From Ipomoea triloba (Eukaryota; Streptophyta; Magnoliopsida; Solanales; Convolvulaceae): DNA of 64,000 nt. The stretch covers positions 8,158,535-8,222,534 of the forward strand of contig NC_044923.1 in assembly GCF_003576645.1 (NCBI RefSeq), written 5' to 3'. Both the position numbers and the translations under genes were made by a program. The first letter of the stretch is position 1. Every line of letters begins with the position of its first letter. Under the pieces are notes generated by a model. It was not told the origin of the DNA. It searched no databases and saw only the letters and a program-made list of their open reading frames with translations. Shown here in pieces: positions 10,949 through 21,142 of the stretch.

Positions 10949-13356
10949 ATGAAGCCAATCATAGCCATTTTGCTTATTGCTTCCTTTGCTTCCCTCTCCC
11001 ATTCTCTACCTCTCTCTAGAAGTTCGAGATGGATTATAGATGACGAAAGTGGCGAGAGAGTTAAGTTGGCCTGTGCTAATTGGCCAGGCCACTTGAAGCC
11101 CATGTTGCCTGAGGGTCTTGACAGGAGACCATTAAGCGAGATTGCCTCCCATGTATCACACATGGGCTTCAACTGTGTGAGGATTACATGGGCAACTTAC
11201 ATGTTCACCAGGCATGCCAACGTGACCGTGGCCAAATCCTTCGGCGATCTCGGTTTGAACGAGTCTATTGCTGGTCTAGCCCAACACAATCCCGACCTTT
11301 TGAGCCTCAGTCTGGTTGATGCTCACAAGGCAGTGATTGAAGAGGTTGGGAGACATGGCATCATGATGGTGCTTGATAACCAGGTCAGCGAGCCTATGTG
11401 GTGCTGCGCTAACAACGACGGTAATGGCTTCTTCGGCGACAAGTATTTCGATCCCAAAGAATGGTTGCAAGGCCTAGCCACGGTTGCTAGCCTCTACAAA
11501 GATACACCCATGGTATGTTTAATTTGCATGCATTCCTATGGTCTTTGCTGGCCAGAGTCATAAGGGTAATCACATCAATGACTTTTGAATAGATCTTTGC
11601 TGAAAGTAGATTTTTGAATTGATGGGGTGGTGGTTTTTGATTTTTTATATTGTTGACATTGTTCTAAAGTAGAATTTACCTAATTCAAATACCCTTAGTA
11701 GTGGTCGTGTTTTTTTCTTGTCATCTAAAAAACATGAATGGTTATCTAATATGCAAAACAAATAAAATTTTGTTGTTTTTTGTGATAGGTGGTGGGCATA
11801 AGCTTGAGGAATGAGCTGCGTGGGCCGTTGCAAAATGAGAGCGTATGGTACAAGAACGTAGAGAAGGGAGCAAAAACACTAAACAGGGCAAACCCAAATC
11901 TGCTAGTGATCATCTCAGGTTTGGACTACGATCTTGATTTCAGGTTCCTAAAGCAAAAGCCACTGGGGCTCAACATGATGAGGAAGAAGATGGTTTACGA
12001 GACGCATCGATACGCGTTCTCGGAGGGGCAATCGAAGATGTGGGAGGCCGGGCCATTGAACAAGGTTTGCTACAACATCACACAGGAAATGGAGGATAAA
12101 GAAGGGTTCTTGCTTATAGGGAAAGACGCTGCCCCTCTGTTTGTGTCTGAGTTTGGGATCGACCAAAGGGAAGTGAGTGAGCCCGACAACCTTCACTTGC
12201 CTTGCATTCTTGCCTATTTGGCTGATAAAGATTTGGACTGGGCTGTTTGGGCTCTCCAAGGGAGCTATTACTTTAGGGAAGGCAAACGTGGTATGGAGGA
12301 AACATTTGGCATGTTCAATGGCAATTGGACTGCCCTTAGAAATCCTACCTTTCACTCCAAACTAGAGTTTCTCCAAACAAAACTCCAAGGTAATTATCAA
12401 TATTTCCTATCTTAGTTTAACATTTTTTTTTGTTTTGCATATATTGTTGTGTGGACCATAACAAAAAGTATATTTTTAATGTATTAAATATACATTGTTT
12501 GTGTACTGAATGTACATTATACAATATAATGTACATTTAGTACACAAATAATGTATATTCCCTGGATATAGGTCCACATAGTGCTGTGTGGACCATAACA
12601 AAATGTACATTTTTAATATACTAAATGTATATTATTTGCGTACTAAATGTACATTATACAATATAATGTACATTCAGTACGCAAATAATGTACATGACCT
12701 GAATATAGGTCCACATAGTGCTGTGTGAACCATAACAAAATGTATATTTTTAATATACTAAATGTATATTATTTCAGTACACAAATAATGTACATGACCT
12801 GAATATAATGTACATTTTTAATATAATGAATGCATATTATTTGATAGTATGATCCACACCACACAGCTGTGTAGGCCACGGTCCGGTCCAGGATTTACAG
12901 AATGACTAACTTAGATGTTTTTCTCTATGTTGTGAAGATCCAGGGTCGAGTGAAGCAACTTACTACCTATTGTACCATCCATTGAGTGGGAAATGTGCGC
13001 GAGTGGACAGCGGGCGGTTGCACATGAGCGACTGCTTGGGCGCGAGCCGGTGGGCGCACGGGGCGGATGGGATGCCGATACACCTGTTGGGAACGTCGAC
13101 GTGCTTGGCGGCCGAAAGGGATGGACATCCGGCTACCCTTTCCGGCGATTGCATGAACGAGGGGAGCACATGGAACTTGGCTTCCATGCTTCAGTTGGCT
13201 AACAAAGGAGACGATGGGGTGGAGCTGTGTTTGGATTATGATTCCTCGTACTCGTCGTCTTTGATTTTGACGAGGAAGTGTGTTGGGTTGCAAGAGGGTG
13301 ATATGAGGAATCCTCAAACTCAGTGGTTTAAGCTCATTGCAGCGAATGTCAAATAG
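10949..13356 (+). CDS. GH5 glycosyl hydrolase, copy C
   Basis: Inverted twin of copy B and likewise a predicted secreted GH5 enzyme. Exons are 10949-11512, 11789-12389 and 12938-13356, with introns gtatgt...atag and gtaatt...gaag. The product is 527 aa and ends with TAG at 13354-13356. The signal peptide covers residues 1-19, acid/base E197 is in RNELRG, and nucleophile E309 is in VSEFG. The C-terminal domain starts near residue 390 with YHPLSGKCA, a beta-trefoil-type ending common in plant GH5. Exons 2 and 3 encode a product identical to copy B, while the N-terminal half of exon 1 differs at several residues. It points away from copy B, and the promoters share the central spacer. It converges on the tRNA-Ser gene 770 bp downstream. 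The family call is firm; enzymatic substrate and expression are unknown. Confidence 0.94.
12425..12890. repeat. Palindromic AT-rich insertion in GH5 copy C intron 2
   Basis: Mirror of 4987-5452. It repeats 'gtgtggaccataacaaaatg' and 'aatgtacattataca' in both orientations. It accounts for most of intron 2. Likely MITE-derived. Confidence 0.6.
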
Positions 13357-14129
13357 ATAGATTTTAGGTTTTAGATTTTAGATTAGTTTATACTAGCTAG
13401 ACTAGATATTAATTTCTCAACTTAATTGTAATCGCATAAATAAAATAGATTTTTAGTGTGGTTATATTATATTAATGTCCAATTTTTAATATCATTATTT
13501 ATATATTACATTATAAAAATTATAAAATTTGACTATAATTTTATTATTCTACCATTTATACATATAAATGTTTGTTTTTATTTAATTGCATGAATTTGAG
13601 TAACTTTATTTTCATTGTGGCCTAATGACAAATTAAATCAATGCAAGGAGCAACAATTGGTTGGCAATACCACAACTAAATGTAACAATACCACAATAGT
13701 CGATAGTGGATGATAAAAATGAATTTTTTCTATTAAATAATAATAAAATCTAAATAATAAGTCTCAATGTTATACCCCTAATTTATCAAATTAACTTCTG
13801 GAGTATTCTTAAATGTTTTAATCCATGCCTATTTTGAATCTAAAATGCATGGATTATATCCATGAAATTGTAGTTTGCAAGTTTCAACTTACATTAACTT
13901 ATTTCTTATTCCTACCTAAAGAGGTATGAGCTATGCATGAAGAGGCTGATGAAATTTCCATTTTTAATTCATGCCTTCAAGTGTTGTCTCTATGCTTAGT
14001 GATTGCTGGCTTTAGCTAAAGTAATAAACTTTGGCAATAAAATAAAAATAAAATAAAAAAGAGTAATGTTTCATGCTATTGAAGATTCCGGCCTTCAGTT
14101 CCCGGTGTAAAACTCTCATACCTCCGTAA

Positions 14130-14211
14130 CGTCGACAGAAGGGTTCGAACCTGCGCGGGCGAAGCCCAACAGATTTCAAGTCTGTCTCCTTAACCACTCG
14201 GACATATCGAC
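14130..14211 (-). tRNA. tRNA-Ser (UGA), second copy
   Basis: Exact mirror of 3666-3747 in the right arm of the inverted repeat. It has the same anticodon TGA, long extra arm and intact stems. It converges with GH5 copy C. Confidence 0.95.
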
Positions 14212-14767
14212 ATCTACGGGCTCTAGCAAGTAGAAAATTATTTTATAACTATAATTCTGACTTGTGTATTGACTAAATCTGACGCCATTAATTATTTTTA
14301 TTTTCAAATATGTAAAAGGCATCTTGGCTGGATGTAGGTGCGTATTGAGGTAGGAGGAATGAACTTATTAGGGTAGGTTCATGGGTTGTAAATATTAGAT
14401 AATGGCATTGTAAATATTTAGGTAATTTCCTGGGTTTACACATTAGCAATGAGAATCGAAATTAAAGTTATTATTTAGTTAATAATTTTTTAAAACACAA
14501 CTATGATATTTAATTATCCCTTTAATTTAAAATCTCATTCTCTAATTAAAAACGTGTATCTTTCCATTTTATCCTAGCTTCCTCATATGTCACGTCCCTA
14601 TCTCTTGCCTATACTCATTACATCCTCCGATTTTTTTTCTTTTTTTCTTTTGTTTTGTTTTGTTTTGTTTTGTTTTGTTTAGTGCTTTGATGTCATTATA
14701 TTAGGATCTGCTCTGATTTTTTGTTTTTTTTTTTGTATTTTTAAAATATTTATTTTCATTATAGGGT

Positions 14768-15490
14768 AAAACATCAAAATTTTCATCACATGAGTTCCAA
14801 TGGGACTGTCAACATCAAAATTTTCAGTAATAAACTTTGGCAAAAAAAAAAAAAAAAAAAAAGATTTCTTATTTGTAGATCAGACTTATATAATCCATTA
14901 TCCAAATAAGAAATCCATATAGTAGAACAATATCATTATTTTCAACCCCCAAAGATTCATCATTAGGAACTATAGAGTGTCTTGGTTGCGTTGTTTAGGG
15001 ATAGAGGTGCAATGATGAAAATTTTTAAAACATATTATATGATGTGTGTATAAAGAGAAGGGAACAAAAACAAAAAGGAAAACAAGCTAAGGGCGGTCGT
15101 TACAAAAATATGTTATTTTGTGTGTGAATGCAGTAATGGTTTTTTTTTTTTGCGAGTTCATCCCAAACAACAATAGCCTGATGTCAGCTTCTACCGCATA
15201 AGCTTTAGATCTATCAACAAATAATATACATTTCATAAAATTAAAAAAAAAATTGTTTAAATCTCAAAGGTATAGGTGATTTGAATTTGAGCTAGGGAGT
15301 TGAGTTGATGAGCACTGAATGATGAAAGTGTCCAACATTCCTCCATCAAATTGTTTTGTCCTTAGGGTATAAAGAATCAACAATCAATCAAACCATGCAT
15401 CCAACCAAAAGAGATAAAATCCAATGCAACTTAACTGTACAGTGATTGTATTAACATAGTAATATGTTTAAAGAGAAATGGAGAATAAAT
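14768..15490. other. Intergenic, outside the right arm
   Basis: No gene seen. It contains a short direct repeat (acatcaaaattttca at 14770 and 14812), an A-run at 14845-14864, and at 15140-15215 a poly(T)-headed stretch that may be a retroposed tail on the minus strand. Confidence 0.5.
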
Positions 15491-15563
15491 GGGGATGTAG
15501 CTCAAATGGTAGAGCGCTCGCTTTGCATGCGAGAGGCACGGGGTTCGATCCCCCGCATCTCCA
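15491..15563 (+). tRNA. tRNA-Ala (UGC)
   Basis: 73 nt. GGGGATG pairs with CATCTCC, the D arm is TAGCTCAAATGGTAGAGC, and anticodon stem CTCGC/GCGAG holds loop TTTGCAT (TGC). The T arm GGGGTTCGATCCCCC is intact. It differs from the AGC isoacceptor at 8611-8683 by only a few bases. Confidence 0.95.
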
Positions 15564-16018
15564 TCGAGTTAGCTTTTTCCTTTAAAGCTATTTCTCCACT
15601 ACCCACTACAGAGGCTGCAACGTAACTCTGCAAGCAAAGTCCTGCTTTGAATCTCTTGGCAACCCTCGTGTAACCAGTTATGCATATTAATATGTTACAC
15701 TTTTGCTTTTTAACTGTATAATTAAATCTAACAAAATAATAAAGACATTTAATCATAACATACCAATATACCATAAAGACTTTTTAAAAAATAATAATAA
15801 TAACATACCATAAAGACTAAACACTAACTTATCATTACTTACATGACTTCGTTTAATACTTTAATTCCTTACCCATTTAGTTGGTTCCCGTAGAATATAT
15901 ATATGTCAATCACTATATATTCTTGTTAGTACGATTTATAAATTGATGTACTAGTTTATTTTGCATATATATTGACATATGTTGGATACTTGGATCACGT
16001 TATTTTTATATAAATATA

Positions 16019-16256
16019 CACTAGTATAGAATTGCACATCCGCCGCTACTGTAAATGACTTTTCGTCACTGTTGTACAACAGTGGCGAATGGCACAATCA
16101 CTGATTATCATTGATTTTTCGCCACCATTGTAGAGCAGTGGCTAAAAGTTTGGTCATTCGCGACTATTCTTCACTTGAACGGTCGTAGATTAGCATTTTA
16201 AAAAAATTAGCTCATCCGCTACCGTTCCTAGCTAGGAACGGTAGCGGATGATTATA
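16019..16256. mobile_element. CACTA-like non-autonomous fragment
   Basis: It starts with CACTAGTATAG and contains repeated inverted words (catccgc.gctact, cagtggcgaa, tcgccac, and the hairpin ctaccgttcctagctagg...). This resembles the terminal and subterminal repeats of CACTA elements. The right end runs into a (TA)n tract. No coding sequence. Confidence 0.5.
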
Positions 16257-16274
16257 TATATATATATATATATG

Positions 16275-16870
16275 AAGGGGTTCGGGTGAGATAAGCCGCA
16301 GGTGAGAAGTGAGATAGAATTTCAGCCCTAGATCAAAAAAAAATCGTCACCTACGAACTTCAACAATGTGCACTGTAAGGCGTAACAACGTGTACTGGAA
16401 GAAGGAAAATGTGCACTTGAAGTCAAAAAATGCGAACTGGATGCACAAAGATGTTAAACAATTATTGAAAAAATTAAATTTAATATAGGATCTCCAACAC
16501 AAATTAATTGATCTTTAAAAAAAGTTCAATTCATCAATTGATCTTTTAATTGATCTTCAATAAAGGATCTTCATAAACGACCATAAATAATAAACAAACA
16601 ATATTCAACTCAAATTAGTAATTAGTGGTCATGATTAATTGATCTTTTAAAAAATGTCATTATCTACAATTAAAAAAAATGCTCTGGAAGGCATAACAAT
16701 GTGTACTATATGGCATAAAAGTGTGTACTGAAAGAAGGAACAATGCGCCTGTATGGCACAACAATGTGCTTTGGTAGTTGCAACAACCACTGCAACACAC
16801 AAAATTGACCACCACCATATTAACACAAAATGCACAACACTTTCCCACAGAATGCACAACATCCTACGAT
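16275..16870. repeat. Degenerate GTGCAC-word repeat region, minus-oriented
   Basis: Degenerate units such as 'aatgtgcac', 'aacgtgtactggaagaag' and 'aacaatgtgta' recur. The complement (cttcaagtgcacatttt) matches the units at 51300-52045, so both belong to one repeat family. No real gene; open frames here are low-complexity. Confidence 0.45.
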
Positions 16871-17269
16871 GCACTCCCTCCTAAAATCACAAAGAAATCA
16901 ACGAACCTAATCAAAAGCATACTCTAATGAACCCAAAAAAAAAAAACAAACAAAAAAAAATAACAAAAACAAAACAAACAAAAAAAACAAACAAAAAAAA
17001 AACAAAGAGAACAAACATGAAACTATGATGAGCAGTCACCACCATTGTCAGAAAAAACCAAGATAAGAATGAAGGGAAACGACCGAAAAAATCCTTAGGT
17101 GGGAATGAAATTGTAATTCTCTCCAACCAAACGACATGTAAAAATAACCTAAAATCAAGGAGCATAATGTATTTGAAAACTCCGTGAAAGGAAGAACGGA
17201 ACAAAATTACTCCTATACTCTTGCCATTTAAATTAATAAAAAATGGTTAAAGAAAACATATAATTTGCC
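16871..17269. other. Intergenic, no gene seen
   Basis: A-rich and low-complexity (AACAAA runs at 16935-17010). The open frame on the minus strand over this stretch is an artefact of that composition. Confidence 0.5.
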
Positions 17270-17360
17270 AAAACTTTGTGGTCTAGTGGCACTCGGTTGC
17301 CCTCCATATGGAAAGGGATGAGTTTGATCCTTAGTGGAGGCGATATCTTGGCATGAAAGA
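17270..17360 (+). mobile_element. SINE-like tRNA-derived head
   Basis: 'tggtctagtggcactcgg' looks like an A box and 'gagtttgatcctt' a B box 45 bp later, followed by 'agtggaggcg'. It is related to 8975-9085. No defined 3' end. Confidence 0.45.
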
Positions 17361-18284
17361 CTGATTTTTTTATTTTTTATTTTTAGATTTTGGATTTTCT
17401 TTTTCTTATTTAATTAATCAATGGTGGTTTGGTAATTTGTCATGTTTTGATTGGTTGAAATTTTATTTCTTGCCATTTATGCATTTTTTAACATGCTCTA
17501 TTTATGGTATTTTAGGATTCTTTTTTTTTTTTTTTGAAAAGATTTTAGGATTCCTTATGTTGTAGTATCCATCTTTTCTTTGAAAGTGTTTGTTTGTTTT
17601 TGTGTGTGTGTTTGTTTTCTTCAACCATTTTTTTAATTGTCTATCATTTTGAGTATAATGTTCTCTATTCGTGTGATTGATCAATGTGTATGTTTGTGGG
17701 TGGCGTGTAATGTACTAGTGTGCATTGAGGCCTCCGTAGGTGTGCATTTAAAGGAGGAAAAATGTCATCCTTTAAAAAAAGAGGATTTATCAGTCACATT
17801 TAAGGTTCATCAATGAGTGGTGTTTTTACTAAAAAAACACTGGTTAAATTTATAATTATTGAAAACTTTCAAATTTTCAATGTTTATAATACAAATCCCA
17901 CCCCTTTTCCCTCTAGTACAATTGTGCAATGTGGCCTTCGTAGTTGTGTAACATAAAATTTTACACTACACCAAAATGAATAATCTCATCATATTCTTAC
18001 ACCAAAATTTTTCATCTCCAATCCATTACACCAAATTCTGCAACACATTTTATTCATTCACTAAAATGATTTGTATTATCATAATTTAAAACTTCATATT
18101 AATACTTTAATTATATTAATATAAAATATAATTATAATGCAAATAATATTTTTATTCCACAATAATATAGCATATAGCATCCATTACATTTTTAATTGAT
18201 CTATATTAAATATTAGTCTTCTTTTAATTGTCTTGATGAGATCTTTTCAAACGATATAATTTACTTTTAATAATATATAACTTA
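17361..18284. other. Intergenic, no gene seen
   Basis: AT-rich, with a poly(T) run at 17521-17535 followed by gaaaag, as in retroposed tails on the minus strand, and GT-rich words at 17580-17610. Nothing else is supportable. Confidence 0.5.
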
Positions 18285-18365
18285 TGTCAATCACCTTGTG
18301 CTCATATGGCATGTAGTGACTCTTCCATATGCGATGTCATGAGATCGAGCCTTAGTGGAGACTAA
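18285..18365 (+). mobile_element. SINE-like tRNA-derived head, weaker copy
   Basis: It has 'gctcatatggcatgtagtga' followed by 'gagatcgagccttagtggag', which resembles the B box region of the two other copies. Degraded. Confidence 0.35.
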
Positions 18366-18885
18366 AAAATATATATAACTTATGTTTAAGTATTTAACAA
18401 AATAGGTAAATATAACCCTAAACAAAAACAAAAACAAAAACAAAAAAGATACAAAACGAATTAATAAAAAAGTTCTCAAATTCTTGCCGTAACCACCGTA
18501 AAATTTTGTCTTAAATTTTTGAGTTAATTCCAGCCATGGTCCTCAATTTTGTCTTAAATTTTTGAGTTAATTCCACCTATGTTGATTTTCCAAAATTGGT
18601 CATTGTGTTTTAATTTGGACGGTCTTAAATTTTTGAGTTAATTCCAGCCATGGTCCTCAATTTTGTCTTAAATTTTTGAGTTAATTCCACCTATGTTGAT
18701 TTTCCAAAATTGATCATTGTGTTTTAATTTGGACGAAAAAGACACTTGACTATTGATTTTAAAAGCTAGTTAAATGGACGTCAAATGGAGGGGCAAACCC
18801 GTCTTTTCACATACTCTGCCTATAATACTTGTCGGCGACTTCGATTCACTGTGCGTCACCGGTTGCAGTCCATCGCGACTTAGGC

Positions 18886-19510
18886 AATAGAGCACAACAG
18901 CATTGAATACTTGCTAGGGGAGAAAGAACTCCCACTAATCCCATTTGCATTGATAAGAGCTAGACGTGCCAAGGCATTAATCTCCATTGTGTACCGGAAA
19001 TGAGGTTGTAATAGTCTGAAAATGGGGTGCACCGCACTAAGCTGCCGATTACTTGCAATTATATATGGCTCTGTAGCACAGTGAGTTCTCAACCTAAAAA
19101 CATCACAAACAAATTATTATTATTTTTTTGAAAACTCACAAACAAATTAATTAATTCCCTAAAATTGTAAAGTACTTGGTAAAAAGATCAGAAGCACAAC
19201 TTTAGCATGCATGCACTTACCAATGACTGACTAGTTGGTGATAGCCAGAGTCATGAGCAAGAACATGGGCTTTAGCAAGCTTCCATAGCCAGGCACCAGT
19301 GGAATCCCAGGTATGGCGCAAAACTCTTGCTTCCGTTGCGGTTTTCCATCTACAGGCGGTCGAGTTAGCTCATTGGCTACGGGCATCAAACAACCACCGG
19401 GTGTCAAGAAAAACACTGTCCCCTCAAGTTCGTTCACCCTATTAACCAGGGGTAATAGCAAATCATGGTAATCCATATCTAAAATGAAAAACTTCTTCTG
19501 CTTTACAGCC
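18886..19510 (-). pseudogene. Captured lipoxygenase fragment (two exons with intron)
   Basis: Two exons of a plant 13-lipoxygenase-type gene lie on the minus strand: 19510-19221 and about 19093-18886, separated by a GT-AG intron. The first contains [28 protein letters not shown] and, after a frame change, [21 protein letters not shown]. The second contains [21 protein letters not shown] and TMEINALA, the region around an iron-ligand helix. There are frameshifts, and the match stops at 18886 where element sequence resumes, so no working enzyme is made. Retention of the intron shows capture from DNA, not from mRNA. Confidence 0.85.
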
Positions 19511-19691
19511 TACAAATAATATAATATTTGTGAAGGTAAACAAAATTACACTATGTTGGATGCTAATAATCTTTGGCTTTTTTACTATCCAAACCTTATC
19601 AGATACTGTTTTTCAAGTCAATACATACATTACCACAGCAAAAATTCGGAGATCAAGTGAGTACTAAGTATTAGAAAAGAGATACATATAC

Positions 19692-19905
19692 GTAGGTGAC
19701 GTCGCCATGGATGAGAGGTCGACGATGTAGCAGGTGCCGTAGGTGACATGGCCGAGGACGAAACAGTGGGCGACAGAAGTGAACGTAGAGAGGATATCGA
19801 CGATGACGAGGGAGGAGGGAGATGGCGGCGTTGAGAGCCGCATCATTTAGTATGGAGTGCGGGATTCGGTTCTTCACGAAATGCATAGGGCGCGGCAGTG
19901 CCTTC
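19692..19905 (-). pseudogene. Captured DPH1-like fragment
   Basis: Minus strand. HFVKNRIPHSILND.ALNAAISLLP is followed in a second frame by ILSTFTSVAHCFVLGHVTYGTC, then a possible GT donor at 19691. These are the N-terminal region and the HCFVLGDVTYGAC-type core of DPH1, the diphthamide synthesis subunit. The part between these blocks is deleted and the frame is shifted. It lies upstream of the lipoxygenase fragment in the same orientation, so a fused transcript is conceivable. Recognition is from memory of the family. Confidence 0.7.
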
Positions 19906-20399
19906 GGCGACGACGATGACCGCCGTAGAAGTTGAGTTTTCACAGAGTATGTTAGCAGAACACTCTTGCGTATAGGGAGGAGATCGACAAGTATTATACG
20001 CAGAGTATGTGAAAAGACGGGTTTGCCCATCCATTTGACGTCCATTTAACCCGCTTTTAACGGAAGGACTAATGCCGGAACAAAATCAATAGTCAAGTGT
20101 CTTTTTCGTCCAAATTAAAAGACAATGACCAATATTGAAAAATCAACATAGTCGGGTACTATTGCTGGAATTAACTCTTAAATTTTTTGTCCAAATGTCA
20201 TTTTTCAAGATTGGAGATGGTGTTATAATGAGTGTGCGTAGAATGGAGAAAATGTCAGGGATACAAATAGTCTAACTTCTTGGGAAATTTTGTGTAAATA
20301 TACTGGAGTAGATTGGACAAGTACCTGGACCACCTTGTAGGCTGGTACCAATCAAATTGCTATGTTACGTCTAATTAATGCTAATAATTTATTTTTTTT

Positions 20400-20620
20400 A
20401 GAATAATGTTCTTAGAAAAATGTACATTAAAATTATGAGTTAAGATAATGTATTTTTATAAGTTAAAATAATGTACATTATAATTTAGAATAATGTACAT
20501 TATGAGTTATAAAAGTGTATGCTATAGTGTGTCATGTGAAAAAATTATACGAAACGACGTCATTTTTGGACAGTGATCCACAGCTGTGTGGACCATGGTC
20601 TATGTAATAACCTATTGATT
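20400..20620. repeat. AT-rich MITE-like repeat
   Basis: Repeats of 'aatgtacatta' and an end with 'cacagctgtgtggaccatgg' are shared with the insertions in GH5 intron 2. Boundaries unclear. Confidence 0.4.
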
Positions 20621-20692
20621 ACATGGACTGCTAAATCTTACTGTTTAAATTTTACTCCATGATATGACGGACACTAATAAATTATTTTTAAT

Positions 20693-20860
20693 GTGAATCC
20701 TAATACAAATATCTACATCAAAATTTTGTGTATGGAGTGCAAATTAAGAGAGCCGAAAAAAAAAAAAAAAAAAAANGTGAATCCTAATACAAATATCTAC
20801 ATCAAAATTTTGTGTATGGAGTGCAAATTAAGAGAGCCGAAAAAAAAAAAAAAAAAAAAG
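20693..20860. repeat. 84 bp duplication around a single N
   Basis: An 84 bp unit (63 bp plus poly-A) is repeated exactly, with the unknown base N at 20776 at the junction. This may be an assembly join rather than biology. It sits just upstream of the PP1 promoter. Confidence 0.8.
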
Positions 20861-20863
20861 CCC

Positions 20864-20869
20864 CACGTG
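20864..20869. promoter_or_regulatory. G-box CACGTG upstream of PP1
   Basis: A palindromic CACGTG core lies about 280 bp upstream of the PP1 start codon. G-boxes bind bZIP and bHLH factors in plants; function here is inferred only. Confidence 0.4.
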
Positions 20870-20966
20870 CAGAGCGCGTGCGTGCTCGCTAAACTCAACC
20901 AACCATCCAGATAGGGTTTAAAAAACATTTGTCATAGCATAACCTCCGCTCCATATTTCGGCGCTC

Positions 20967-20997
20967 TGTTCTCTTCTCTTCTCTTCTCTTCTCTTCT
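20967..20997 (+). repeat. (TCTCT)n tract in PP1 5' leader
   Basis: About six TCTCT repeats lie 150 bp before the ATG. CT-rich leaders are frequent near plant transcription starts, so this probably marks the PP1 5' UTR. Confidence 0.6.
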
Positions 20998-21142
20998 GTG
21001 CCACTGAATTTCAAAAGCGGGAATTTTTTTTCTTGGCTTTCTCTGTTCTCTTTCCTCTGTGTGTCTATTTCAAGGTTTCAGGCCAAGATTGAGTTTTATC
21101 AGATAGGATAGGGTAACTGCTAACTAGGGTTTGGGGCCTGCG

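Larger units (their letters stand above)
10229..14767 (-). repeat. Right arm of large inverted repeat
   Basis: Reverse-complement partner of 3110-7388. It carries GH5 copy C and a tRNA-Ser gene. Compared with the left arm it has a 269 bp MITE insertion plus an 8 bp target duplication in the inner promoter region. The last inner difference is at 11284. From there outward to 14767 I found a single mismatch. Confidence 0.93.
18521..20177. mobile_element. Pack-MULE carrying DPH1-like and lipoxygenase fragments
   Basis: Long inverted termini (about 250 bp) begin gagttaattcc on both sides and continue through 'tttggacgaaaaagacact' and 'aagacgggtttgcc'. A 10 bp duplication ttaaattttt flanks them (18511-18520 and 20178-20187), as expected for Mutator-like elements. 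Part of the left terminus is itself duplicated (18521-18739). No transposase is present. The interior holds fragments of two unrelated host genes in the same orientation, the definition of a Pack-MULE. Confidence 0.88.

Noticed and set aside
10879..11470. Antisense open frames over GH5 exon 1, and the mirror frames at 6407-6601
   Set aside because: They are exact shadows of the GH5 coding strand with no independent motif.
3110..14767. GH5 inverted repeat as a hairpin-RNA locus
   Set aside because: Copies B and C are transcribed away from each other from the centre, so ordinary transcripts would not contain both arms; no promoter for a read-through transcript is seen.
16260..16275. CRISPR-like or satellite arrays at word repeats and (TA)n tracts
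   Set aside because: Repeats are degenerate or simple microsatellites in plant nuclear DNA; no regular repeat-spacer structure exists anywhere in the window.
16647..17204. Several minus-strand open frames of 65-97 residues
   Set aside because: They are made of low-complexity A-rich or GTGCAC-word repeats (Phe/Val/Cys runs); no domain.
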